This document shows, in pieces, positions 33,300-46,275 of a stretch of 64,000 bases of DNA. The notes under the pieces were generated by a model. That model had not been told where the DNA came from and searched no databases. It saw only the letters and a program-made list of their open reading frames with translations. The first letter of the stretch is position 1; each line of letters opens with the position of its first letter. Position numbers and translations under genes: made by a program. The stretch comes from Cryptomeria japonica (lineage: Eukaryota > Streptophyta > Pinopsida > Cupressales > Cupressaceae). The stretch covers positions 238,599,832 to 238,663,831 of the forward strand of contig NC_081409.1 of the NCBI RefSeq assembly GCF_030272615.1. Reading direction: 5' to 3'.

Positions 33300-34233
33300 T
33301 TGCAAGTCTTAGTTGTTCCACTTGCAAGTCATTTTGTAATACCACCATATAATCCGTTAAGGATGGCTGCTACTAGCCCTTGGGGTACCACTTTTGGTCC
33401 ATTGAGCTTGACTGCACCTTTACATGAACTTCCCAAAGGCACGCGAAAAAATTTGCCTAAGTTTTTTGGGGATGGTTCTCAATACCTGGACGAACACATT
33501 GTTGCCTTCTACATCGCATGTGGGATCCTAGGTGTTGAGCATGAAGATGTTTCGGTGAGATTGTTCATTGAGACTTTGCATGGAGTCGTTGTTGATTGGT
33601 TCTATCATCTTTCGAACAATTGTATCACAAATTGAGCAACTCTCATAACACTGTTTGAAGCAAGGTTCAATTCTGCCGAAGATGATCATGCGTTGTTGGC
33701 GCAATTAACTCAAATGAAAAAAGAACCTCGGGAACCTATGCGTGAGTTTACAGAAAATTTCAACAAATTGCACAATTGCATTCCAGTTGCTTCACAACCC
33801 ACCGCTAGAAATTTGAAATGCTTCTTTATCAATGCTCAATTGCCAGAGGTGAGCTTTCTTTTGCGAAGGTAATCCTACAGATTTGGCTGCTGCTCAACAA
33901 ATGGCCATATCAATCAAAGATGATCTTATCCTCGCCAGTAAGATAAGGAGATATCCTAACAAGGTTAGGAATAATCAAATTGTTGATTCATCTTTTTCTT
34001 CAACGAATTATGTTGATCCCATGATACAAAAGCTAGCAAATGAGTTGTTAGCGCTTAAGAAGCAAATTTCCTCACAAGGAAATACTTCTTATCGTGATGT
34101 CCCAAGTAGGACTTATCCAAATAATGCTTCCAATTACACCATGCGTAGTCAGAATAAATTGCCTTCCGCTCCAGAGAGGCTTGCATTGGAAGCACCGCCC
34201 CAAAATTCAGCTACAGGTTATTATGAAGCTTAA
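33300..34233 (+). pseudogene. Ty3/gypsy gag (broken)
   Basis: The core gag block is clear (LPKGTRKNLPKFFGDGS, IACGILGVEHEDVSVRLFIE, WFYHLSN, ALLAQLTQMKKEPREPMREF). A stop lies at 33633-33635 and a frameshift near 33870 moves the frame. From 33883 onward gag continues in the same frame as the rest of the polyprotein, with a Gln/Lys-rich tail. Gag would form the particle that packages the RNA. Confidence 0.85.
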
Positions 34234-34272
34234 CATAATGATCTTCCCCCTTTTGGTGAAGAAGATGCCAAT

Positions 34273-35105
34273 TTGCATCAAGAAGATGATGCAGAGTTGT
34301 CTAATGACTCTAATATTAGGTTTATGCAATATCAAGAAGATGATACGCTAGGCACACGTGATGGGGATGTCTTTGCAGTATTCACCTATTCGCAAGCACA
34401 GGTAGCCCAGCCGCCTGTCAATGCGAAGAGTGATGATTCTATTCAAACCAAGGATTCTCAACATTTTCCAGTTACTATTGCTAAGCATGAGACTCCTGTA
34501 CCAAATCCCTCAAAAGACAACTCCATCTCGAAGGACACCGCGAAGGATAAAAGTGTAAGTGCTTCTTTGACTGCTATCAATTTTTATGCACCTGTCAATT
34601 CTTCTACACCTGCATTGAAGACTAGTGCACTTAATATTTTAAGTTCTCAAAATGAGAACCCAAATCAATCTTTGATGAATTATTTTCAGCCATTTGATAT
34701 CTTAGACCATGCTAGGAAAACCAAAATACAAATGTCTGAGGTTGAATTTTTGAGATCTAATCCATATCAATTTGACCGTTTGGTCAAGTTTGTTAAAGAA
34801 AAAGATACTACTCCTAGTAATCTTCCCAAGTCTAACTCACTTCAAAATAACTTAGTGACTTCCCCTTCTCCTATAGAAAAGATAGAACCATTCTATATCT
34901 CTTTGTTGATAAATGGTTATAAGCTTAGTAATTGTGTAATCGGTTATGAGGCATCTGATAATGTTATGCCATGAAAAGTTGCCAATGCCCTTGGTTTTAC
35001 TTTGACCAAAATATTTGGAAGATGTTTCTCTATGGATAACAAGAAAGTCCCCTTGATAGGTCAAATCAAGGACGCACAATTTTCTTTTGTTGCATTCTCA
35101 GAATA
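34273..35105 (+). pseudogene. Gag-Pol linker and retroviral-type protease, inactive
   Basis: After a variable Ser/Thr/Lys-rich linker come PFYISLLINGYKLSN and the active-site region, which here reads CVIGYEASDNVMP; the expected catalytic Asp is replaced by Gly. Stops at 34972-34974 and 35104-35106 (TGA, TAG). The C-terminal part of the domain, PASYGLLLGRNL, continues in the next segment at about 35149. Confidence 0.8.
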
Positions 35106-35115
35106 GAAGATTAAG

Positions 35116-35952
35116 ATGATAGTATTGGTAGTCGATGTTCCGGCTTCCTATGGCCTATTATTGGGAAGGAATTTATGTAGAGATATGGGAGGAGAGTTAA
35201 ACATGGATATGACTGAAGCTCGTATTCCTGTTAAAGGAGTTATCCAAAAGTTACTTCCACAAAAAGAATCAAAATACATCGTTGTCAAGTCTGATGATCA
35301 GCAGGCTCAGATTCTTTTCGAGTCGTCAGGTATGGGTAATTATTTCCTACATGTTGATGATGGTTTAGAGGTTGTTCCTGATATTGAAGATGTCATTCCA
35401 CTCAATGAGGTTCCTGTTGATTGTGAGAGTATTGTTATGGAATTAGAAGGATCTTCTACTTCACAACAAGAAATTCTTGATATTGATACTATCAGCATTG
35501 GTAGTCCACATGATGTTTGGATGCTAGAATTTGATGGCAGTTGTTCTTCTATCAGATCAGGAGCCGGTGTTGTTTTAGTTTCTCCTGATGGAAATTTTTT
35601 CCCTTTCTCCTTCAAATTGCAATTTGACAACACAAATAACACTGTTGAATATGAATCTCTTCTTTTGGGGATGAATGTTGCCCAAAAGAAGGGGATTAAA
35701 AATTCACATGCTCAAGGAGATGTTGAGTTGATAGTTTTCCAAGTCATGAACATATACCAGACAAGGAGTGATAGGCTACGGCATTATCGTAACCTTGTAT
35801 GGGATCTAATAGAGACATTTGATGCTTTTGATATATATGTTGTTTCCCATGATTTTAATGACAGGGCGGACTCATTAGCATTATTAGCAACCTCTTTGGT
35901 TCCTCACAGAGATTTTTCAGGATCAACATACATTATTGAATTGGTCTTTTGA
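35116..35952 (+). pseudogene. End of protease plus extra RNase H domain ahead of RT
   Basis: The open segment first finishes the protease (PASYGLLLGRNLCRDMGGEL) and then carries a second RNase H: WMLEFDGS (about 35518), VEYESLLLGM (about 35645), QGDVELIV (about 35714) and NDRADSLA (about 35860), giving the D-E-D-D set. An RNase H here, in addition to the one after RT, is known from the Tat lineage. All acidic residues appear kept, although the polyprotein around it is broken. Confidence 0.85.
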
Positions 35953-37866
35953 TCAAGTGTTCCTGACAAATCTGATCATTGGCAAGTGTTTAATGACGAT
36001 CGTCATGTAATTAATTTATTGTAGACTGCTGACAATTATGATGACCTGTATTTTGAAGGTAGTCACTTCCCTTCAAAGGATGCAATTGAAAGTATTGATG
36101 TAGAAACGGGTGAGAAATTTCTGCAATTAAAAGGAAACAAGATCCCTAAGGGTCTAGTTTCTTTAGAAAAGCTTTTTGACAAGCATGACCACTATGTAAA
36201 AAAGCAACAAAAATCAGCTACAGGCTCAATGGAATTTGAACAAGTAAATATCGGGACCAAAATTACTCCAAAGATGATCAACATTGGAAAGTGTTGTTCA
36301 CAAGAAGAAAGGCAGAAATCTGTTGCATTATTGCAGAAATATGTTGACGTCTTGGCCTACTCCTATGAAGATCGAAAGTCTTTTCGCCTCAAAGAGCTCC
36401 GTCACGACATTCCATTAAAGATGGGTATCACGCCTTTCTGTCAGAAGAAAAGGCAATACAACCCAAAGATCTCTGCTACTATCTTTGTTCAAGTTCAAAA
36501 GATGTTGAAAGAAAGGATAATCTTCCCCATTCATCATTCTTCTTGGATAGCCAATATTGTACCTGTATGTAAGAAGAATGGTGAGATCAGGATATGTGTT
36601 GATTTCTGAAATTTGAATTAGGCATCCTTAAAAGATAACTACCCTTTACCTATCATGGATCATGTCCTACAAGTTGTTATTGGGTCAAAGATGATGTCCA
36701 CGTTGGACGGATTTTCGGGTTACAACCAGGTGGAGGTTCTTGAACAAGATCAACACAAAACTGAATTTACCACACCTTGGGGTACTTTTTCATATCACTG
36801 AATGCCTTTTGGGTTGATAAATGCAGGAGCAACTTTCCAACGTGCAATGGACTTGGCCTTCTACAGTTTCCTTGGTAAGTTCATTGTAGTCTATTTGGAT
36901 GATTTGATTGTTTATTCTAAGAAATGTCAAGATCATTTCTATCATTTGCAACATGTATTGGGGAAGTGTCATTAGCATGGAATTTCCCTCAATCCCAAGA
37001 AATTTGTTTTTGGGGTCACCGAAGGTAAGTTACTTGGGCATATTGTTTCAAAAGAAGGTATAAAAATTGATGTTGAAAGAGTAAAAGCTATATGTGATAT
37101 TTCTATGTCAACAAGTAAGACTGTTGTCCACTCTTTCTTCGGCAAAGTAAATTTCTTACGAAGATTTATTCCAGACTTTGCCGAACAGGCTCGTCACATA
37201 GTTGACATGATGAAAGGTAATTCTCTTTTTAAGTGGACTCATGAAGGAAAGAAAGCTTTCCATCAGATCAAGGAAGCCATGGAAAACGCCCCAGTCTTGG
37301 TATGCCCTAATTATACCAAAGAGTTTATCATGTATAGCTATACACCAGATCATACCTGTTCAGCCATACTGATGCAGAAAAATAATGAAGGTGTGGAATC
37401 ACCCATTGCATTCATGAGTTATCCGCTTCAAGCTCATGAATTGAAGTACTCATAAATGGAGAAGTGTTCTTTTGTCGTGGTTAAAGCGGTGAAACATTTC
37501 CGGTTTTATATTCTAAATTCACATGCCATCGCTCTTGTTCTTGATGTTGTTGTCAAGTCAATTTTAACGCAACAAGAGTTTGGAACTAAAAGGGGCAATT
37601 GGGTTGCTAAGATTCAGGAATATGACATGGAAATCAAGCCCACTAAGTTGGTTTGTGGAAAAGGTCTATGTCAGTTGATAGCTGACAATAAATCAATTGA
37701 TGAAATGGTGTTGGAAAATGAAGGTATGAATCAAGATCTTCCCAAGATTCTATTTGTCAGCACCACTGAAGAGTGGTATTCTGACTTGGCATATCTCTTA
37801 ATGTATGGATATTGTCCTGCGCACTTGTCACGTAATAAAAGGCGAACACTGAGCTTAAAGCGGTGA
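35953..37866 (+). pseudogene. Reverse transcriptase and RNase H (broken)
   Basis: In the same frame as the preceding domain. RT blocks: FCQKKRQYNPKI, IANIVPVCKKNGEIRICVDF, NYPLPIMDHVL, MPFGLINAGATFQRAMD, the catalytic VVYLDDLIVYS (about 36886) and GKLLGHIVSKEGIKID. The connection and second RNase H follow (FLRRFIPDFAEQA, PDHTCSAILMQ, ELKYS). In-frame stops near 36022, 36607, 36619, 36799, 36973 and 37453 kill it. Several are at places where the family has Arg or Gln (TGA for CGA, TAG/TAA for CAG/CAA). Confidence 0.88.
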
Positions 37867-37869
37867 ATT

Positions 37870-39021
37870 TTATCCTATGGGACAATGGTTTTTATAAGAA
37901 AGGCTAAGATGGTAATTTCCTGCGTTGTGTGGACAAACAACAACAAGTAAGATTACTTCAAGCTTTTCATGATCTTGCTTGTGCTCGATATTTTTATGCC
38001 CGTCACTGCACACAAAATTTTACGTTCAAGATACTATTGGCCAAACTTGTTCAAGGAAACATACAGTTGGGTTTGTAAATGCGAGCAATGTCAGCAATTT
38101 GTGGGTAAGCCTAAGCTAGCTTCACTCCCTCTTAAGCCAGTTGTAATTGAAGAGCCCTTCCAACAATGGGGATTGGATTTCATTGGACCTATCAATCCAA
38201 CATCTAGTGCAGGTCAAATATACATTCTCACAGCGATAGATTACTTCACTAAGTTGGTGGAGACAATTCCAACTAAGCAAGCTACTTCGGCAGTGGTTTG
38301 TCAATTCTTGAAGGAAAACATTGTTTCAACATTTGGTGGTCCTCACAAGATAGTAACTGATAATGCTTCATGTTTTTCATCTTATGAGATCATTGACTTT
38401 TGCTTTGATTATGGTATTACCCTTTCACACTCATCTAACTATTATCTGCAAGGAAATGGTCAGGTCAATTCAATCAACAAGAATCTGGTTACTATTATGA
38501 GGAAGCTTGTTGATGAGAGATAACGGACTTGGCATAAAGCTCTTTATGATGTGTTGTGGGCAGATCGTATAACTCCAAAAAGAGTGATCAGTATGTCACC
38601 TTTTCAACTTAGGTATGGGCTGAATGTCGAGATTCCTATCACTGTGGAACTTCCAGCATTAAAGCTTGCCAAGGTCATTGAAGATGAAACCTATCAAAAT
38701 TCACTTGATAAGTGGATTATGTTTCTTTCCCAGTTGGAAGAAACAAGAGAAGAAGTGGTCGATAGGATTGTTGCACACCAAACCCAAGTGAAGGTGTTAT
38801 TTGATAAGAAAATAACTTCTCGTGAGTTCTCAGTTGGTGATCAATTCTTGTTATGGGATAAGAGGAGGGAACCAAAGGGTTTGCATGGAAAGTTTGACTC
38901 CTTATGGAGAGGTCCCTTCACTATTCATGAAATATGTGGTGAGCATAGCTACTTACTTGCATGTGCAGATGGTACCCCGTTATCACTACCTCCAGAACAT
39001 TTGAATCTCTTTATTCAATGA
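37870..39021 (+). pseudogene. Integrase (broken, catalytic Glu replaced)
   Basis: Two compensating frameshifts lie around 37850 and 37985. An HHCC zinc-binding segment ends in CKCEQCQ (about 38070). The core has GLDFIGPI (about 38173) and VTDNASCF (about 38352), but the third site reads NGQVNSINK (about 38456) where the family has NGQVE, so the catalytic Glu is Asn. A stop at 38521-38523 is followed by the C-terminal domain with WRGPFTIHE and the final stop at 39019-39021. No chromodomain. Confidence 0.85.
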
Positions 39022-39352
39022 AGAGCAATGTAAAAGGAAGTTGTACTTATTGTAAAATTTGTATAGTTTTTTTCTTTTTAGTCTTTTTCGTCGCCTGACT
39101 CTATATCCCAATGGATACAAGTACTCGGAGTTTTGGATTCTACAAGCTTCAAGTGGTGTAGCTTGTTCCCCAATCAAAGCCAGTTGTTGTCCTCGATTTC
39201 AGCATGGCTAAAATTGTGAGGCAACCCTACAAAACTAGTTCGTTTCTTACCTCACGCCCTCCGTGAGAGCTTGATCGACTCTGTCGATTAGTTCTTTTAG
39301 CTTTTCACTTTTCATTTTTATTGTTTTTAAGTTCTTTTAGATTTGCAGTTTT
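39022..39352 (+). other. 3' untranslated stretch before right LTR
   Basis: Non-coding. No clear polypurine tract could be placed; 'aaaggga' near 39402 is one candidate, which would put the true LTR start near 39411, upstream of where copy A is cut. Confidence 0.4.
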
Positions 39353-40460
39353 ACCTACAGGTCGGACTTTAAAGTCCGACCTGCAGGGTTTCTCTCTTTT
39401 TAAAGGGATTTGCACATCGGACTTTAAAGCCTAATGTGCAATGTTTTGATTCTGCCCCTGCAAATCGGACTTTAAATTCTGACCTGCAAGTAGTCCTTCT
39501 CCTGCAGATCGGACTTTAAAGTCCAACCTGCAAGGTCTTTGCATATGCACATCGGACTTTAAAGTCCGATGTGCAGGTTGATTTGGCAGTAGCATGCATG
39601 TCGGACTTTAAATTCCAACTTGCAATAGGATTAGTCATGCACTTCGAACTTTAAAGTCTAACATGCATGGTACACTTAACCATTAATGAGGGCATTAATG
39701 GTTAATTTTGGGGTTAATATTAATTTTTGAGGATTATTTCTTCATTTCGTTTTGCGATCTCTCCTCCGCGCATGCCCTCATGCTCCTCTCCTCGTGATTT
39801 TGATATCGATCACCTCGCCAGTCATCTGATTTTCTTCGGACGCGTGGATTAAGGTAGGGTTTTATTCTCTTTGGGTTTTTTCCTTTCACTTCGCCCTTCC
39901 TTTTTTCTTCTCCACCGATTCTTTTGGGTTTTCATTTGTTGGAGCACATCGGATTTTGAAATCTGATTGCTCCTAACCTTCCCCTTGAGGTCGAGGGCAC
40001 ATCGGACTTTAAAGTCCAATTTCCCTTTGATATTTTTGTTTATTTTCCTACCTCTTCCTTCACCTGCGTGTCGGGTTTCAAATCCCAACATGCAGGTGAA
40101 GGGAGACATCTTCACATATCGGACTTTAAAGTCTGATATGTGGGAGATGCCCTCTTGATAACAAGTCGGGTTTTAAAACCTGATGTGTTAGTAGGAGGGT
40201 TAAACCTCACATATCAGACTTTAAAGTCTGATATGTGACATAAGTTTGTTCGATTGACATGTTGGGTTTTAAAACTCGACATTTCAATCGGGTATCCTTC
40301 CCCAGCACATCGGAATTTAAAGTCCGATGTGTCGATTGCTTTTCCCCAATTTGCACATCAGACTTTAAATTATGATATGCAAGGAAGATGTTTTACTCCT
40401 ACACATCGGACTTTAAAGTCCGATGTGCAAATTTTGACTCCTACGGTGCAATTTGGACTT
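39353..40460. repeat. Array of TTTAAA-centred palindromes (copy B)
   Basis: About 20 palindromes of the same kind as in copy A, including five (about 39356, 39411, 39463, 39505, 39547) ahead of the point where copy A begins. Arms differ in matched pairs: 'aggtcggactttaaagtcc' with 'gacct' outside, and 'cacatcgg' with 'ccgatgtg'. Confidence 0.92.
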
Positions 40461-40605
40461 TTTCCCCGACCTGCTAGTTTTAAAAGTTTTGATCCCAAGC
40501 CTGTTCTGAGTCTGATTTTTCAATGCGGATGATAAAATTTGGTTTTAGTGACGATGATAACTGTCGAAGAAGCAAATCCTCAGTGTTGAATGCAGTAATT
40601 TGCAA

Positions 40606-43600
40606 ATGTCAAGACCCCCTCATGAAAAATCAAAGCCTTCTTCGAGTCAATTGGAATCTTCACCGAGTAAATCATCAGCAGAGAAGATGAAGTACAAGTA
40701 TGATAAATACTTGAATTTGTACCTGAAGAGCTTGGTAGATTCAAACATAAAGGAGATCAAAGATACAGAGTTTATTGATCGAGTTGACAAAGCTCCTTCC
40801 CGCCTAACAAACTTGATCAGATCTGAGTTGCATAAATATGCTTCCTTCCCAGTTGCAGCTCATGATCCAGATTTTGTACTTGCAGTGGCGGATCACTTCG
40901 ATCCAATTACAAGACAGGTTAAGGATGTTGATCAAAATATGGTCATGACTTTGGACAATGTTTTCTTCAACAAGTTTTTCAAAGGTTCACCGGTCGAAGA
41001 AGTGGTCGACATTTCTCAAGAAACTACTCAGGAGTACAATAAGAAAAATGAGGTAAAATACAAGAAAGTAATTAATACAGTGTACCTCTCTACTACTAGA
41101 AATTCTACCACTTCACAACGGCCTAAATATTTCCATAGAAGTGACTTCAATGAGGAGTACAATGATATGGTCACTATGTTGGCACGGGTGAAGGGTTTAA
41201 AGGATTCTCATTACTTTCAAAACTGGATGTGCTATTATATGAATATAATCAGAAAAGGAGCTGCTAAGATTGATTGGGGCGAGAAGGTCAGTCATGCACT
41301 CTGTGCGTAGTTCAAGGAGGTCAAAGCGACATTGAAATTCTATATGACCTCTTACCTGGTATATTTAGTAGCTTCTATGAAGCAATATCCAAGTTTATCT
41401 ACCAAAGGTGACAAGAGGCTAGTACCTGTCTGGGAATACTATGATCAACTCGCAATCAAAAATCAAGGGAGCCATTTTAGAATAGTCTACGATGCTTTCT
41501 TTGTTGTGTGGAAGTGCATGTTTGATAAAAGCCTAGAAGAAAATATTATGAGAGGCTCCATATAACAGGGTATCTCATTTTGGATGCATTTTTCTTCAGT
41601 TTCCAACATTCACTTACATCCAGATAGGATGTTTCTCATGTGACCCTTTCATTTTACCAAGGTGCTCTTCTGACAAGATCATCCTCATGGAGTTATGTCG
41701 ACAACTGATCTATGTGCACAAAAAGCAATCGCAAGCACATAAGACCGGATTGAAGTTCCCAGAATCTATTGGCAGGTACTCAGTTTTAACTAACCTCAAG
41801 GCTAAGAACATGGAGGAAGAGATGCAATGGAATACTATGAGAAGATTCAAGGCATGAAATAATTTTGATTTTTGTGGCATGAAAAATAAGCTCAAAAGAA
41901 ACTACACCCATGTTTTTAGGTTTGAGGATGTATGGGCGGATTTCCAAGATGAAGAAGATGTAAGAAGAATGGATTTCAGTCATCTTACCCTAGAGCAGAT
42001 TGAAAATCTGGATTTGGAAAAAATCCCAATGACCATGGAGGACACTGATGACATAATAGACCCATTCTATTTTGAAAAGAAGATTGTCGACTCTCCACTT
42101 CCATCAGTGCTATGGTCGAAAAAGGAGAGTAAATCTATCACTCAAAGAATCTCCCCCATTTTGGCAAATACCAATGCATGGTTGTTGAAAAAGAATCTTA
42201 GAATGAAACAACTTCCTGCTAATTTCGGAGATGATGATAATAGTGATGGCCCAGTTGGTAAGACAATTATGGATAAAACAAGAACCAAGAGCATACCAAA
42301 TCCACAAGCACTATCCTCGGCCCTTGTAACGCAATCTAAGGGGAAAGGACCCAAAATCAAGTTCACAATTAAAGGGTCCAAAAAAGGTGAATCGTCTTTA
42401 GCAACACAGGAGACAGTCGCAAAGGAACCAGAACAACAACCTGCTAGAGAGACTGAGAAAGAAAAGGAGCCAGAAGAAGGTGAAATTCCTCATCAAGAGG
42501 AAGCACAGGATGAAGAGCCAACACATCATGGCAAAATTAATGTCCTTGCCACTTCACAGGCGCCGACCCATCCAAAAATTGTTATTCGTTCTATTAAAAC
42601 TAACTCAGATCAAGAGGATGAGGGATTTGATGATGAGGAGTTAGATTTGGACATGACACAGTCAAAAGTTGCTCAACAGTTTTTCACATTATCCAATTTT
42701 TCAAGTTTGGATGATATTCCTTCAACCACCATTGAATCTTCAATGTTCAATTTTCCTGAGGCCATGGAACAAGCATTTGTGGAACATCAGTTGGTGACTT
42801 TACCTTCTACAGCAGTCATAACAGAAGTTCCACCTCTAATAAGTATTGAATGTGTTTCTACTGTATCTTCCACTCTCCCATCTGTGGCTGTAGTTGAGGA
42901 GGTGTCAGTAGCAGCTATTGTTACTACATCAACTAGCATGTCATTGGATACTTCCGCTTTGATACCAATAACAACATCCACAACCACTGCAAGATCAAGC
43001 CAGTTTGCTCCTGAAATACCAATTGGTACTCAACAAGAAGCTACTACTCCACCCGCCAATCCAGAATTACCACCTTGGATGGAGGTAGTAGTACCCAAGA
43101 GGAAGAAATAGCTGATTTCACCCGATGAGTTTGATTTTGAGTAGTTGGTTCCCCCAAAGCCCAAAGGTACAAAAAAGTCGAAGACTATTTCTCAGGTATT
43201 AGTAGATCCAGCTACTAAGAGGAAATATGTTGAGGTCAACCTGAGGACCATACCATGCAAACCATAGAACTTGGAGTGTAAATGCATGAGAGCATTAAGC
43301 TAGATTCTCAAACTGCTTTTGACTCTTTATTGTGGAGATTTGATCAGGAAAGAGATGAGAAGAATGAGTTAAAATAAAAGTGTGAGCAATTAACCAATGT
43401 TCTTCTCAAGTTTACACAATCCTCCCAAGAAATCGAGCCTGTTGGTTCCTCAATAGATACTGAGGCTCTAAAGAAAGTTCAATAGGTGGGAGTCAAGGGC
43501 CAAGTAGTAGATGAGTGGATTGCACAGTTGAAATTAGAGGGGTCTCATCTTCTAAGTTCAACGATTGGGTTATTGGCTGATTTTGAAGTAATTCAAAGTC

Positions 43601-44295
43601 AAATGCAAAGTATCAAGACTTCACTATCTCAAGAAATTGAAGATATTGAGAGGAGTGCAATCCTTTGGAGCAAAATGGAGGACTTCAGAATAGACGTCCT
43701 CGTGGAGAATAAAGTAGTTCCCACAAGAGAAAAATATATCCAAATCTTGTCATTGTTGTCTCATAAAAAAGAGACGATAAGATTGATGATTGAAGAACTG
43801 GATCGAGAAAGGAAGGAAGGTGATGATGAGATTGATCTCATTTCTGCTAGAATTGCTAACATTCCTTGCTATCTATATGATGACAATCAGAATCTTGTTA
43901 CTAGTGATGCCATCACGCAAGAGTTTCTTTCTCTAATGGATCACTGCATGGAACATGATTTCTCTCTAAGTGTATTTGACAAGTTATTTTTGATCCAAGT
44001 CAGTTTTGAGGTCCTTGCATCCATGCTGAAGGATGGAAAAAAGAAATATGTGAAGGCTGAAGATGCAATTTCCCATGTTCGTGTTATCACAGATTCTACC
44101 CCAATGCTGGATAAAGTTGAGATGGAGGTCATCCTGACTAAGTTCGAAGAATTCCACAAATCTAATAAGGATGCAAGTTCCTGTGTTCATGTTATCACAG
44201 ATTCTACCCCAATGCCGGATAAAGTTGAGATGTAGGCCATCCTGACTAAGTTCGAAGAATTCCACAAATCTAATGAGGAGGAGAAAGATGAATAA
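40606..44295 (+). pseudogene. U3-encoded protein gene, copy B (about 1,230 codons)
   Basis: Starts ATG TCA AGA at 40606. The frame runs with stops at 41308 (TAG) and 41563 (TAA), a one-base slip in a T-run near 41590, then on through stops at 41642-frame TGA near 41858, TAG at 43109 and 43142, another shift near 43250, stops near 43279, 43375 and 43483, and a final TAA at 44293-44295. The N-terminal third is compact and globular (KYDKYLNLYLKSL, ADHFDPITRQVKD, FHRSDFNEEYNDM). The middle is highly charged (EKEKEPEEGEIPHQEEAQ) then Ser/Thr-rich, ending PKRKK. The C-terminal third is helical, coiled-coil-like (LSQEIEDIERSAILWSKMED). The N-terminal part faintly recalls proteins encoded ahead of gag in Ogre-type elements, but I cannot name the family. 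Confidence 0.7.
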
Positions 44296-46275
44296 AGTGT
44301 CCCCTTTTGACATTTTCTTTTCATGTAGCTGCATTATTAGATGTTGCAAGTTTTCTCGCAGCTGCATAATTTCTTTATGTTGTAGTTGTAGTCAAGTGGG
44401 ACTGTGCAAATGAATTAGTCAACTGTGCCCACATTTTTCTCCACTCTTTTCATATAAAAGGAGGACCCTCATTTCTATATTTTTTATCTTGGATTATGCT
44501 AAGCAAAACTCTTGTAATAACCCACCATAATTAACTCAACAAAATTGACCATTCTTTTTTTTGTTTGTTTAATTTATTCATTGTGTTTGATTCAATCGCA
44601 TACTCTGGGCATCCATCCATTTGGATTAGGCATTCATCCATCCGAGATGAGCATCTAACCATACGGTTAGGAATTTGTCCATACGGGACATAAGATTTCA
44701 TCTATCCAATACGGGATAGGCATCTACCCATGCGGGGTAGGCATCTATCCAATTCAGGATAGGAGGTGCTCTAGCCAAAGACTTAGACTCATCGAGACCA
44801 TTCGGGTCCTGAGCCACTCACTAAGTACTACACTCTTCTAAAAGAAATGCACCGAGGTCGTCGTCCTTAGGAGTAATTAAATAACATAATACAAGCTTGA
44901 ATTTTGCCTCGAAATTTGGCTTAAAGCCTCGGGAAGTCAAGCGAATCCATACAAGATTCCTTCCGAGTATGCATTGAATTTCTTTTTCGAATTTAATTAT
45001 CTTATCTTTTAAAATAAGATTCTTACTCAATCTTTCTTTTACCAAGCCTAGACCCCACCCACGAATGCCTGAGTACGAGGGACAACTTCGTCGCAAGACT
45101 GCCTACATACCCGCTTCAGCACGGGACCAAGGTGTAAAGTATGTAGTTCTATTTTCTACTCTATGGTTTGATGTAAAGTGATTAGTGGGTACGCAACCCT
45201 TTCTAGGGTCAATGTCCCAGACAGTTTCTCTGCGGTTGCTACCCACGATGGTAGCACTTAAGCAAAGGCTCAAGATGGCCTATTGCTTGTGGCCTAAAAC
45301 AACTAGATCCTACTTCTTATCATGAGTGTCACCCCTGACCAATTGCCAATCGACAATAATTCTTCAAGGTTAAATCAGTTTTATAAAAGCATTTCACTCA
45401 TCATCCATATAGGGGTTTACTATAGTTTAACTCAGCAAATGAAAGATCGTTTTAGAGTTATCTTATTAAATTATCGATCCAAGGGGGATTACCCACCCCT
45501 TGGATTTTAACTTCCAAGTGTCCCTTATTACTCCCTGACGATTTATAGGGACGATGCCACAGACGTTGTTGATGTAGCTTTATTAGGCGTTAAGTGCAGT
45601 AGTTCAACACGACGGCATTACCCGTAAGCGTGACCCAGAGGCACTGTATATACCGAACGCTACTTGGTTTAGGTTTCCCAACTTCCTTTATTTAATTTTT
45701 TTTTTCTAACTTATGATAAACATCATGCTTGGAAAATAATTATGAATTGAACGCATATATTTAGACATTGCAAAGCTCAATAAATTGAAATAACTACTTG
45801 ATGAAATAAAAACCATAACTAGAATTATTTATTATTCAAAACTTGAATATAACTTGCATAATAATGAAAGCTAGGTAACTTCCATACTAACAATTAAACG
45901 TATAATTTGCATGAAGAAGGGAACACCAATATTTGGAATTAATGTAAAGACATTTGCATGAAGCGAAGGTAGGGTAAATTACTTGCAAGAATATCGCTTA
46001 TAAACCCACTAACCCAAACATAGAATTTAACTTCAAATCATTTAATACGAATTAATTGCTAAGTGGATCAAAAGAATCTAATTATAAAATTTGGTATAAT
46101 TTAATTACTATTTATAAATTGCTAAATTAATTATAAATTTTTTAAAAAGTTTATCTAAGTTTAAAATTTTAATAAACAAAAATTATGTATAAAAAAAGAA
46201 TTAAATTAACTAAGATTTTTATACAAAGAAAATCTAACAATATCATTACCAAAGTTTGGTTGGCATTAATAAAAA

